Made by a program: the position numbers and the translations under genes. A stretch of DNA of 64,000 nucleotides, from positions 12,843,858 to 12,907,857 of the forward strand of contig NC_083653.1 in the NCBI RefSeq assembly GCF_963576545.1, written 5' to 3'. Source of the DNA: Limanda limanda. Its lineage: Eukaryota; Chordata; Actinopteri; Pleuronectiformes; Pleuronectidae. Of the stretch, positions 43,101-55,032 are shown piece by piece. Within the stretch, counting starts at the first letter, position 1, and each line of letters begins with the position of its first letter. The notes below the pieces were generated by a model. It searched no databases, was not told the origin of the DNA, and saw only the letters and a list, made by a program, of their open reading frames with translations.

Positions 43101-45480
43101 AGTCTCTCTAGCTCCTCCCACTAGCACAGCAGCTGCCACCTCCTCTGGTGCCACCAATATGGATCTGTTGGGAGGTCAGTGAGCTTCCAGAAAATTCTCT
43201 ACGAAAGAATCACTCTGGGAAGCTCAACCCTAAAAACCATCATGCAATATGAAAACACAGACATGCATGTACAAACACAAAGAGTTTGTTGACATAACTT
43301 TGCGATGATATATATTTTTTTTATCCTGCAAGCAAAGTTACATTATCAAAAACCAGCCAACTCTTACAGAAGCATTGATGCACACATTTTTACAGCTAAA
43401 AGGTGTTTAATACTAAATTAATAAATAAGTAATAATTTTGCTGATAAATTGTTTAAAATTTTAAATGAAGAAATAAATTGTTAAATTATGTAAACACTGT
43501 AAACATAATATAGTAAATATTCAACTCAACACATGCTGGATTTTATTTTTTATATTTCAAAAATGTTCTTTTGGAAAACTCTGGATTTCCCCAATAGCAT
43601 TTTAAATGTATGTCTTTTCTTACTTTATATTGTCACTTTTCATGAAAGTGGTATTCTCACCTTCCTCGCCTTCCTCTCTTTCATGAGCCGCCATATTTTG
43701 GCAGTTAGCTCCTCTTAGCTAGTGCAAAAACAAGGCCAAAGATAACTTTGTCCATTTGTCTGTTTTTGATGTTGTTGTTTTTCACTTTAGTTAGGTGAGC
43801 CAAAGACAAATTTACACCTTGGTGGACAACAAAGATATATATTTTAATTCTATTGTAATAATATTCTAATTTTCAAATTCTGAGACAACACAAAAGCAAA
43901 AGCTAGAGTGACCATGGATAAAGACTCTGTCTTTGTGTCTTTCTTTAGAAAATGCCAAATGGAGCTGACTGCTGTAAAATTGGCTGAAAAAGTTACAATA
44001 ATATAAAGTGTCATTGGGGAAAATAGGTTTATGAAATAAGAGCAAATGTTTGATGAAATGGTGTTGAATTGATTCCAAAATGTACACTGTGAAACTAAGA
44101 ATGGTCAAATAAGACTTAGTGATAATGACTTGAGTTTTAATTCTTTCTTAAATTCTTTCACAAATTATATGATTATGCCCGCTCACACACATAAGCATAC
44201 TGCTACACTCATTCTCCACATGCTAAGTGTTTGATAGCCCGGCATGCTTTTCTTCGACCTCAGTGAAAAGCAATTCTATCAAACCCTGTCACATGACTAC
44301 AGCTACAGATGGCAGCTGTAACACCTGTAGATTCCAGGCTTAGTCTGCTCTTGGTGCACTAAAATATTCTTTGCTGTAGTGCCTCCTGTCTGTATTTCCA
44401 TTTGTCCATTCACCTGTCAGTCATTAATGTCATGTATCAATGCTGCTGTGTGCTACAGTTCAATACTTTCAGTTTCCTCCTTAAATACGGCAATCTTACC
44501 TTTATTTTCCTGATGTTCTCTTTTCCTCCCTGTTTTCTCTTTACCTTCTCCTCTGTCTCTGTCTATCTGGGCATCTCTGTCCTCTGCTGGGGTTTGGTGT
44601 GAACCTCAGACGCCTTTTCCACACCTGCTCCTGCCACTGAGGCCTCTGCAGCAGCAGCCGAAGGTGGGGCTGCAGCTACGTCTGCCCCAGCCACCAACTC
44701 CGGAGCTGGTGGGTGACTGAGAATCTGTTTGTGTGTGTGAGAAACTTTGTGTTTGAGTCAGTGGTGGAAAGTCGAGTTGCTGTCATGGACGTGGTTACCT
44801 CCAGCGATAACATAAAAATTGCTTCTCCTTGTGCAAATTAAGCTAACCAGCAGCTAGTGGTATCTTATTATTTAAAGGTGACTTTCTCAGTCTCTTTTTC
44901 CTCTAGTGTGGTAGTTATGTTTTTTTGTGAATGGAAAAGATCTGCAAAGTAAAAAAGCTCCTCTCCCCCACAGAAGCTCTGCTACTGATATGCTTCATCA
45001 GCTGTGGCCGATACTTCAGTGATATTTCGTGACAATACCCAAAATTGGCATTATGCACACCTAGCGGCTAGTCTGGCACGACCCCTTTAAATGCCAGGTT
45101 AAGAGCGAAGGCTGACATTTTCTAGACACACATGTTGGCCTGAGCCAGCTGGCCAATCAGAGCAGACTGGGCTTTATCAAGAGGGGAGCTAAAACCAAGT
45201 GTTTCAGACAGAGGCTGAACAGAAGAGCTGCAGCGAAGGACACTATGAGGACAGTGAAGTGTACTCAACACTAGAGCATGTAAACATTTTCAAGTTATAA
45301 CACAAATAAAAAATATAAATATGATCATCAACCTTTAACAAACAGCCATTAGAGTGGCATCATACTGCCCTTACAATTCCTTAAAATACATTTAGCTTTA
45401 GCTTAAGCTCACTTAAATGTGGGACTTATTTAATTGAGTATCACAACCATGAACAAAAATATGTTTAATAACTTACAGAA

Positions 45481-45562
<82 letters not shown>

Positions 45563-48500
45563 TGTGTGTGTATTTGTGTATATGTGTGTGTGTGTGTGTT
45601 TGTGTGCTTGTGTCTCAAGATCCACTATTCATTATTGCTGGTGTTGTCTGGACAGTGCTATTGTTGTTGCCAATGCAGACAGTGCTCTTGCCTCTTATCT
45701 TTCAGCATCAGAAGATTTGTGCTTTTTATCTGACCGAGAACGTTGCCAAGGGCAGATGGTGGTTGTAGTTGCGATTAGGTTGTGGTTGGTTTCTTAGGTG
45801 TATGGACTGTGAAGGACTTGCTTCAGTTTTTTGGTCTTTCATAAAATCTTTTAGCCCCTTTAGCTTCAACAGTTCCAACTGACAGAAGCTTGTTGCTGCT
45901 CTGCACATCTTCTCCTACTCTCAATCCCCTCATGTCCTTTTTCATTCCTCTCTCCTCAGCTTTCATGATTAGAGGAGCATTTTCATCCTCATCGTATGAC
46001 ACATTGACTTTTATTCAACAGACTGTCTAACCTTTCCCCCTTCCTCTTCATGTGCCACCCCCATCCCCCTTCTTCCCCAAAGACCCCTTCGCTCCCTCAG
46101 ACGGTAACAGCAGCGCAGCGTCTGCGGGTGTAGACCTTTTCGGCATGATGACAGTGGAGAGTAATAACCTGGGTAGCTCGCTGGAGGCCTGCTTTAGCTC
46201 GGTGGTGCCCCAGCCCTCCCCCTCCCCTTCTCCTTCACCGCGCTTCACCTCCATATCCAGCACCATCACCACCATCGCAACCATTTCAGCTCCCATAGCC
46301 CCCAGTGCCGCCAACCCTTCGACTGACCTCTTAAACTGTAAATGTTAGCGACGTGTACAGTTCTGATCTCACTGTCTGGACCCATTGACTGGCATCTCCC
46401 TGGCTCTCTGGCCTGCCTGCCACCCTCTCCCCTCTCAGTACCCCTCTTTTGTTCTTCTTTATTGATTTCATCAGACTAATGTGCACATCTCGAAGGCCTC
46501 TTTCATTTCACCGTTGCTGCTGTGTGTGATCGTCCCCTTCATCTGAAAGTGTCTGAGAATTTTAATATCCCCTGTCTCCGGGCGCGCATGTGTTTGTAGA
46601 TCTCTTTGATTCCATGCCAAACACAAGTTTCACCAAAGCAGACCACGCTCCTAGTGTTGACTTGTTTACAGCAGGTATTGCACCCAGTCTGAACATCTCA
46701 CGTTTGTTCCCTCTCTCATATCCTGTCTTGCAGTGTGCGTGTGTGTGTTTGTGTGTTTTCTACAGCTTTGTCCTTGGCTGTGATCTGGAAAATGAGACTG
46801 CCCTCTTATGGGTCAGATAAAAAAGCTATTGAGCTGTCTGAAACGTTCACTAAATCCCTCCGTCCTCCTCTCCTGTTTTCCAGCATGAGACGCGTGCACT
46901 GCATTTGCGGTTGATGAATGTGCATCATAATGTGTGTGTACATTTGCATGAGGCTGTGTGAGTGTGTGTCAGAGTTTTAAACATCATCTCCACCTTGCCC
47001 TCCCCAGCAGATGTGTTCACCTCCCCTGACCCCATCTTTTCCTCCGCTCCCCCATCCAAACCTGACACGGGAGCCATCATGAACCTGTTTGGTGGTGGGT
47101 AACTCTCATGACTGTCCGCTCTATGCCATACTCCCCTGTTCATGAAAGCATCATCAAAGAAGAAGAGGACATAGAAGGAAACATTTGAGATTACAACCAT
47201 AGTTGTGTCTAAATGTAGATTAACTTGTGGATTGCCTTCTCTATGGATCATGGAAGTATAACAAACAGATGAAGCTTGGTCATGTTGAAATAGTTGAATT
47301 ATTTATGAGATGCAAGTAATGACTCAGGAGTTATTTCTTCCTTGCCTTAAAGTGTTATGATGATAAAAATAAAACTAGGAGCAGAGATGTATATATGTAA
47401 AAGCTTTTGTGCTTGTTGAAGGGGTGTGTACAATTCCAAAAGCAATATTGTGTGTTAAAAAAATGACTGTATTGAATGCATGTATTTATCCTTTCTGCCT
47501 TCCTCTCTAATTCTACACACTTTTGTTTGGCATTACCAGTGTGAAGCTGGAGGCTGATTAATACCCCTTCTTTGCCCTCATGCTGCGATGGAAACTGCAC
47601 TTTGCTCTGCCACGGTTCTGGTTTGGTTTGATTTGCGTTGACCTGCCAGAGTCCACAGGAGGAGACGCCTCAGCTGCTGCCGCTCCCGCTGCCCCCGGTG
47701 CTGAGCTCATGTCAGGTACAAAAACAGCAACTCAGCTTTAAAGTGCCAGCCTGCATGTATAAGTGCACATTTGAGGTCATATCAACATAACTATGTTTAC
47801 ATGGAAACCAATATTCCCATAGTAACCCAATTAATTTACAAGTCTGAATGAATTTACCTTAAGCCAAAATAGGTCGTACTCAGAATAAGCAATAATCAAA
47901 GTAAGACATGTGGAGTGTTCTGACATTAGTCACATTGGAGTTTCGGAGCCACATCGACATACAACAGTAACCAACAGCTTGGCAGCAAGAAGGAGTTGGA
48001 GTTTTTGCAAAATTAGAAAGAGAACACCCATAATGGTCTACGCATTGAACATAAATATTTCAGGTTGGGCGTACTGGTGTAATCAGCCGTAGACTGTATG
48101 CTCTGTAACATGTTAACGGGACCATGAATATTATGTATTATATTTTAATACCACCTCATGTTAACACCAAAATCCAAATAATGTCTTTCTCTGAATAAGG
48201 TTAATTGTCAGAATATTGGCGTCCATGTTGCATATTTCCATTTCACTGAAACACACCACTGCAGATATTAATAACCTATTAGTACTCGCATGCAGCGTGG
48301 TTGTGCGTCTGTCTTTACATTCTTACGTGGTATATTTTTTACAGCCAGTTTCTAGTCATCTTGAATTTGATTGTAAACAAGATGGTTGTTATGTAGTTAT
48401 TGTTTCTATTATATTTGGTAATTAAATAGTTTGTTGTTAATTAACTTTCATTAAACCCTAATTAGATTGTATTCCATATTTTTTCCATAGCAAACTTGAG

Positions 48501-51500
48501 AACGACTGCTTGTTGCTAGTTCAGTGTGATGTTGTTAAAGTCCCATGGATCTTTGTCCATATATGGTTGTTTCAGCATCGTCATTGCATCATCAGTCCCT
48601 CTGTTGTTAGTCTTTGGGGAACTCCGTCCTGTCTTCCCCACATTACGGGACTGTTCAACCGGTAACCATGGTAACAGTTACCTTTGCAACATGCGCCCCG
48701 CTCACCTGGTTCCTGGTCATCTCCTGTCCTGTGCCACTGGCCTCCATGTTATGTAACTGATGGTCTGCGATACTACTCTGAGGCGTAACTCTTTCTTTCC
48801 CCCCTTTTCTCTGTCACTGGTGCAATAACATCTCATTGTTTCATTATCACCCGCTCCTTTAAAACCTCATTGCATTTTTTTTCTCTCTCTCTCTGGCATC
48901 TCTGCTTTATACTTTCCTCTCCCTCTCACCCTCTCCCTCTCTTTCTCCATCTGGCTATTGGGCTGGCTCATTGCTTGCTTCCTGCCATTTGATTGGGTGA
49001 GTTTCCCTTGCTCTTTAACACGCTTAATTCCCACAGTGCACTGCTGCATTGCAGCACGGCAAGCTCAGCTGCACTGTCCCTTCCACCATCAGATGCGTGA
49101 TGGTAACAAAGTGACTGTGAAGTAGCAGCGATATTTAGCACTTCTCTAGCTTCATTTCAGCTGCGGTGCTTTTACCCCAATTCCTCCTGCACTCATACGC
49201 ATACAATGAAAATATTCATATTTATCCACAGCCACTGAAAATCATGAGTATGATGTTAGGATTGTGACTTATAGATCTGTTTGTCACATGTGGTAACATA
49301 TTCTACTTTGTATTCATACCAGACACTTTTAGAGTTAGATTTGTTCATATTTTTTGATTGGAAATTACAATAGCAGCAAGGAGCTGACACTTGTCTCCAG
49401 CAGCAGATCTAACCATTTGAAATATTACAACCCTTTAACTCTCAGTCTTTATACAGATTCTGTACTCAAATTGTGATTTTTTTTTATATAAATATAACAA
49501 AATTGGCAATTTCACAAATTCTTCGAAGATACTTTACGTTTTATCACTTACTCCACATAGCAGTTCACATTCCAGTGCTCCTCTCCTCTCGCTGTTGTCA
49601 TGGAGACACCTATTGGTTGTCATGGCAATGCCAAGTAGTATGCTGCTGAGTGTGAGGATAGCCTGCATTGAAGGATGCTAATATCTCCCTCCGTCTCCCC
49701 TCAACTCCCTTACTCCCCACCCTCTTCCCTCCCGTAGTATTTGATGGCCTAGGGGATGTAATGATGCCCACTGTGACCCCTCAAGCAGGCGATGTTGACA
49801 CCTCTATGGCTAACATGGCGAGTAGTAAGTAGTCATTTAGATGACCTGAGTCAATATCATAGATACTGATTGAAAGAAAGTTCCTTTTTTTTTATAGAGA
49901 AAGGTAGGAGATCAATAAATGCCAGTCTCTTCTTAAATGTGGAATTTTTGAATGAATTAAACAACAAGATAAAATCTGTTTATTTATCAGCTTTGGAGTG
50001 GTTGTGAAATAAGTCAGACTTTGGAGAGAGTCAGGCTTACAAAGTCTTTATGCTAAGATACAGTAAACTTAATGTCTCCTGGCTCGAGCTCTGCACTAAA
50101 CTTACACGTGACTGGTATTGATCTTCTGCTCTCACTCTCAGCCACAACATGAGTAAACAATTCGAATGTTGAACGACTCCTTTAATTCATGTGTAACTTG
50201 TGCATCAATTCCTGTGTGTTAATAATAATGTCAATAAATGAAACAGTGATTTTGCAGTACAGCTCTTCTTCTCTCCCTCTCTCTCTCTGTCTCTCTTTCT
50301 CTTTCTTTGTCTCAGATCTCTCAATGGGTTCCGCAGCGGTCCCTCAGGTAGCTCCCCCCAGTTGGGGTGCTCCCATGGTAAATGTTGTCTGTGTCTTATA
50401 GCATGGAGTGGAGCCGCATGGCAGCGACAGACAGGGCGTAACCTGTAGCAGCAATCGCAAAGCATTGCCTTCATCTGGCTCTCCAGGTTCCAGTGCCTTA
50501 TCAGAGAGCTCTAGGACACTGAGAGGTGTGGAGTTGAAACGAGACCTGTAGCAAAACTCTGGTGGAGTTTATCTAAATGACAGATCTCATTGAATCTCTA
50601 ATAGATCACATGTGTTGGTAGAACATTTGAAAATTATCAAAAGCATGGGGCAGATATTTAGTTTGAGTAATAACATTCAGTCTGCTCCCCAAAAAATCTT
50701 TTATTTTTCTGGAATATCTACTGGAGAGTGATGAAGTGGTAAATTAAGAAGCTGCAACAGCTTCTTCTTCTCTTGAGTAAATACTTTCGCCAAAGCCTGC
50801 TAGCGTCCAGGAAAGACACCGCCTGGTTCTCCAATCATCGCTGAACTCAGTCTTCCATCGACAGATTTGCTTCTTCTGTAAATTTCAATCGTCTTTTTTG
50901 CCACAGTTCACTCGTGTGAAGGCTTCCTGCAGCCAGCTTCCTTTCTGCACTTCAACTCCATGCATGTGTAAATAGAGGATGAGCCCTCATAGGTCAAATA
51001 GGGTTTGTGTTGTGTCGTGTTTGTCTTCATTTGGTGTGCTCGTCCGTATCCAGCATTACTTTTGTATGTTGTCAATTGTGTACTCTATGGTTTTAAGTGT
51101 GTGTACATTCCCTTGCAGTGTGTGTCTGTCTTATATGTAGTGTTGTAACATCCCAACTCCTCCCCTCCCTCCCCTCTCCTCCCCTCCCTCCCCACCTTTA
51201 GACTATACCCATGGGTGTCCCTACTTTTATGGGGACTCACCCCTGCTACAGCATGGTAAGACCACCAGTCCAGTCCAGTAATGTTCCTACACCAGTTAGA
51301 CGGACATTACCGGACACTGATGGACAATGACCCCCCCTCCCTTTAGGTGTCCCTCCCTCTCCTCTGAAGGCAGACGCTGTGTCTCATTTTCTCTTTTTCC
51401 TTTTGTCTGTATCTGTGTATAAGTCCGGAGCACCGGGTGGCGGAGCTCCCATGATGCCCATGGCGAGGCCAAGTTTCCCAGCCACCGGAGCGACACCCGG

Positions 51501-51700
51501 AGCACCGGTAACACACTCACTCTTGAATGGGTTAAACACACATTAATGACACATTCATATCTATGCAGCTGCTGTGTAAGAAATTGAAGTGCTGAAAGTA
51601 ATTGTGTTTGCAGATGTCTCCTGGAGCAGCTCAGAGCCCCAGAAAGCCTCAACCTCCCAGGAACGCTCTGGATGACCTCAATATTAAAGACTTCATGTAG
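32610..51700 (+). CDS. snap91: Clathrin coat assembly protein AP180 (SNAP91), 24 coding exons
   Basis: Exons: 32610-32739, 37753-37895, 38580-38655, 38996-39098, 39192-39285, 39385-39496, 39584-39690, 39774-39815, 40365-40438, 40700-40705, 41218-41230, 41324-41454, 42191-42264, 42440-42454, 43004-43174, 44610-44708, 46083-46337, 46600-46674, 47011-47094, 47650-47715, 49738-49824, 50316-50377, 51202-51255, 51424-51507, 51614-51700. The sum is 2244 nt, 747 aa (25 blocks, 24 if the 6-nt one is skipped). The ANTH domain (about 1-290) has the PIP2-binding Lys28, Lys38, Lys40, His41 set. The rest is Ala/Pro/Ser/Thr-rich and disordered with clathrin and AP-2 motifs (SLLDLD, DLLG, DPFAPSD, VDLFG, VDLFTA, VFDGLGD) and ends DDLNIKDFM. 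It recruits clathrin at presynaptic membranes. The human GDLQWNAGEKKL-type segment is not found. PICALM is the alternative, but the C-terminal half and the neighbours pgm3 and prss35 point to SNAP91. Confidence 0.96.
32740..37752 (+). other. snap91 intron 1
   Basis: A 5.0-kb intron, the longest of the gene, AT-rich and without a recognisable gene. It carries short CA runs (about 35,650) and GGATGGATGG near 34,190. No conserved element can be judged from one sequence. Confidence 0.7.
39964..40041 (+). other. Candidate extra 78-nt in-frame exon of snap91
   Basis: Lies in the intron between exons 39774-39815 and 40365-40438. It is flanked by a pyrimidine-rich acceptor (ATCTCCCCAACCCAG) and a GTAACC donor and is 78 nt long. 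Both flanking exons are phase 0, so it would insert 26 residues ([18 protein letters not shown], then PFKTLEDP) without a frame change. It is not in the mammalian protein as I know it, so it may be a fish-specific cassette exon or chance. Confidence 0.4.
40147..40183. repeat. (TG)n microsatellite in snap91 intron
   Basis: A perfect TG run of about 37 bases between the candidate 78-nt exon and the next coding exon. Confidence 0.95.
40700..40705 (+). other. Putative 6-nt micro-exon of snap91
   Basis: TGAAGG sits between AATCACCAG and GTGAGC. It fits the phase left by exon 40365-40438 (ends GG) and gives Gly-Glu-Gly; skipping it also keeps the frame. Human SNAP91 has a Glu-Gly pair (NNEGSG) at this place. 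Confidence 0.6.
41218..41230 (+). other. 13-nt micro-exon of snap91
   Basis: GTCTCCAACAAAG between TTTCAG and GTATGA. It is needed to restore the frame to the next exon (GGATCGCCG), so it is constitutive in this model. The junction repeats the peptide GSPT (GSPTK-GSPTN). Confidence 0.8.
41630..41760. repeat. Dispersed repeat, copy A (shared with 58.8 and 61.4 kb)
   Basis: It contains AATCATTACTGCGCAGA, TTTTGCTTCATTTCTGGGTAG, AAGAGGAAGTGTAGACAC and TATATACAGTCTTTGG. The same ordered blocks recur at about 58,796-58,965 and, in part, at 61,340-61,470. The end motif ATATACAGTCTATGG is common in fish genomes. Confidence 0.7.
42440..42454 (+). other. 15-nt micro-exon of snap91
   Basis: Between TTCCAAAG and GTGAGT. 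It encodes the middle of WG-DLLGS, a clathrin-binding DLL motif that matches human AWGDLLG. Its length is a multiple of three, so it can be skipped without changing frame. Confidence 0.75.
45055..45345. repeat. Dispersed teleost repeat in snap91 intron
   Basis: The blocks GGCCAATCAGAGCAGACTGG, GAGCTAAAACCAAGTGTTTC, AGACAGAGGCTGAACAGA, AGCTGCAGCGAAGGACACT and AGAGCATGTAAACATTTTC occur in order. I know this series from many fish introns. Family not assigned; ends approximate. Confidence 0.65.
45483..45600. repeat. (GT)n microsatellite in snap91 intron
   Basis: A perfect GT run to about 45,555, then interrupted GT-rich sequence to 45,600. Confidence 0.95.
51157..51193 (+). repeat. 37-nt pure pyrimidine tract before a snap91 acceptor
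   Basis: An uninterrupted C/T run made of two near-copies of CTCCTCCCCTCCCTCCCC, ending 8 nt before the acceptor AG of exon 51202-51255. It can serve as an extended polypyrimidine tract, and as DNA it could form a triplex. Confidence 0.9.
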
Positions 51701-54072
51701 ACGGACTGACCCGAAACCCCCCAAGGTACACAATGCATCTCTTTACAAGTAGTAAATTGTATCATGCTGAGCTAATGTTGTTCCTACAATAAAAATGTTT
51801 CACTAAATGAATAAAAGGAAAAATGTTCAAAGTGAAATACTGGATGCAATTGCCTCTATAAATACTTGTAATGAAACAATCTAAGAAGGGACCTTTTCCT
51901 TTTCACTACTTCACGAAAAAAAACTTACCCTTGTCAAAGAAAGATTATCTTCAGTCCTGTCTCTTGAAAGTGAAACAATAAATTGCTGGAGAGATCATTG
52001 TGTTAGTGTTATATGTTTAAGTGCACCTGATGCAGAGGACTGTGGATATTTGAGCAACGGGACTGACACACAACTTCATAAGAGGGAGATTGAAGACACA
52101 TTCTTTTGATTTATTTATTACAGAGCCCTTTCTTTCCCCGACAAGTGATATTTATTTTCATCTTCTGCAAAATAAACAAGTATCTTGTCTGCACAACATA
52201 AAAACCCTCTGGGAACATGTCAATATTTGCATTGCTAAGGCATAATTGGCTCAGGGAGTAGGCTGCTTTTATAGCTTTTAAAGAGCAGCAAAGATTTCAT
52301 TATTTGATATTCAAAGGTCAAAATAAATCTTGACTAGCTATTCTCTCCATCACTGTGGCTGTCTGCATGCATCTGGAGTCGTAATTTCATTTAGTAAATC
52401 GTCTTGTGCGCACAATATATTTATCGTGTTCGAAAAATTGATCTTGCGTGTACAAGATAAAAAAAAGCACCATCGGAACTTTAGGGAACCAGAGGGGAAA
52501 TGTTTTTGAATTGTTATAATCTAATATTTTATCTGATGGGTGTGCATGTTCCTATTTGGACCCAGACTTTCTTAGAGCTCACCTGTTTCTATTGAGATCC
52601 CTCGTTTTTAATGAACTCTCCATCCTCCATCTCTCTGCTTCTCTCTGTCTCTGCAGGTTTATTGTATCTGAAGCTCCGTGGATGTGGACGTCTGCACTTC
52701 CCCACTGCCTCCCCCTCCATCACGCCCCGACCCCTTCAGCCAACCAGCCATCACATCGACAACCTTTGCCCACTGAACTCCCACCAGCCGTGACCCCCCT
52801 GAAGAAAACAAAAAACCCTCCCCTCCTTATCTAATGTTGTAGCCCAACTGTGAATGTGAACCCTAGATACAGAAAACAAAATTCAGTTTATGTGTGTGTG
52901 GGTGTGCGTGTTATTCAGTGTTAACCTTTACTTAATATACCACTGGAAAAAAACGAACAAAAAAAACTAATAGATGTGTATTTAGATTCATTCTGGATAT
53001 CTGCATATCAGCTGACTTGGAATGGTGGATATATGTTGGTTTCTTTGCGCATCTCCCAGAAGAGGACTGTGTTGTTAAATGTGGACTGTGTTCAGTGTGT
53101 GTAACTTCACTGGCCAACCCCCCCTCCCCCCACTCCCACTCCTTAATCCATGTCATCCAAACTAATACTGAGCTACGTTTATGTCATTGAAGACTTGGTT
53201 GTTCCTGCTCGGCCATCCATCCTCCCACCTGTTATTAATCCAAAATGTACCTGAACACAACTTGCAATCTAATTCTGGACTTCTCGTTGAACACATCTGG
53301 TTTCGTTTTAACTTTATCGTTTTGTAGGGATCGCACGAACACGCAAAGGTTTGTGAAATGTGTTCAAATCGACATGTTTTAAATGATAGATTATACATAT
53401 TTTCTTTATTTTGAGAAGATACAAAAGCGTATCATATATTTTTAGTTATGTCAAATTATATGGTTGAGAAAAAAAGGCAAGTAGACTCAATAAACCTTCC
53501 CTCCTTCTTTGTACATATCTCTAAATCTGTAGTCAGAGTCAGTATTGAATGGAAACTTTGAGTGTTTACTGTTCCGCCCTCTGCTGGTGTGGAGTGATTT
53601 TGCATTGTAGCGCGCAGCACTGGTCAATCTGGGATGCAACCTGCAAAGTGCTCTCTAAGAGCTACTTTGCTTGTCTCAGTCTCCATATGAAACGACGAAA
53701 GAGACAAGGAAGCATCTGATTGGAACGTGGCCTCAGTCCTCCCCGGTGCATCTGTTCATACACTGTCACTGGGAGTCTTGGGGACTCAAGTATACGCTGG
53801 ATGTTCTGTGTGTTGTTTCTTTCCAAAAGTGACTGTATCTTAATCCATTGTGGCATTAACGACGTGTTGAAAGAAAAATAAAGACGACTATGACACATGA
53901 AATCTAAAAGAATGTGGGTAAATAATGTTTGCAGAGTATTGATATGAAGGCTGTGATGTTTTTTTTGTGTTTTTTTTTAAAGTTTATTTTATTTTGGGTT
54001 ATTATGGATGGCATCGCCCTTTCTCCCTCCCTCGCCCCCACCTGCATGTGAGTCCAAATGAGATGCAATAAA
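51701..54072 (+). other. snap91 3' UTR, probably spliced, with several poly(A) signals
   Basis: A donor (CCCAAG-GTACAC, intron from 51726) and an acceptor (CTGTCTCTGCAG ending 52656) suggest a 3' UTR intron. The junction is only 25 nt past the stop, short of the roughly 50-nt limit for nonsense-mediated decay. AATAAA signals lie at 53489-53494, 53877-53882 and 54067-54072, allowing alternative 3' ends. The whole stretch lacks a recognisable gene. Confidence 0.6.
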
Positions 54073-55032
54073 AGAGAAATACACTGATCCAAACCATCCT
54101 CATGGCTCATCACTTATCTCTGGTCTGCTTGGTATTTCAAATTCAACACTTTTATTTGTTTGTGAATTATCAAACATAAGACAATACAAGACGGTATACA
54201 CAAATACACACTCACAGCAATAAGATGTTGTCTTTCCTTTTACATAAACTGAAATTATCGAAGTCGTAATCTTTGTCCTATCAACATACTACAATTCGTT
54301 GTTCGGATGTTGGTGTTTAGAGTGTTTTACCCTTATTTTCATTTTGTAGGTCATAAAAGTTCATTACTTACCATATTAGCTGAGCTATGAAATACAAGAA
54401 TCCTAAAGATGGAAGATAATGAATGACAAAACTTAGAAAATATAAATTAAACTTATTAAAAAAGAATAAAGTTGGCAGTAAACTTCTTGGAGAGACAAAG
54501 AGAAAGAATATCTTGAGTCACAAAGAACCAGACCTCCATAGTCCACCGATAACACCCAAACAATCTGACCTGTGTAACTGTTGCTGGTTGAGAGGAATTG
54601 TGGGTAATGATTTTGACAAGGGAGAAAACGCTTTTATTTTCAAGTCAACATTTACTACGATATTTATGCATATCCCAAAAAGCACTTACTGATATTATTT
54701 AGTGTAACTGTACAGGAGATATATATTCAAAAATCATTTTTCGACTTGTATTTTGCAACATAATGAGACAGATGAAATGTTGATTAGAGTAAATGTTGAT
54801 ATGACATGTTTGATTAGGAGGCGTCTCTATTGGCTGTTTCAGTGCTTGAAGGAGGCCATTTTGATGATATCCTATCCATATCCTAATTTTACAACAATTA
54901 GAAAAAAACGCTGCAGTCAGCACCTAAGAAAAATACATACAGAACTTTCTTAAGAAAAGTTATGGGATCTTGGAGTCTTTTAAAAAGTGACGTCAAATGT
55001 TTTTCTCGATGGAGATCCATTGCTCTGGAAGT
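54073..55032. other. Spacer between convergent snap91 and prss35
   Basis: AT-rich sequence with no supported gene. Part of it may be the prss35 3' UTR on the minus strand. No repeat family was recognised. Confidence 0.6.

Noticed and set aside
45610..46020. Possible additional snap91 exon after TTATCTTTCAG (about 45,704)
   Set aside because: No donor keeps a frame with the neighbouring exons and the peptide has none of the adaptor motifs.
32610..51700. Assignment as PICALM instead of SNAP91
   Set aside because: The ANTH domain alone would allow it, but the DLF/DPF-rich tail, the DDLNIKDFM end and the pgm3/prss35 neighbours fit SNAP91.
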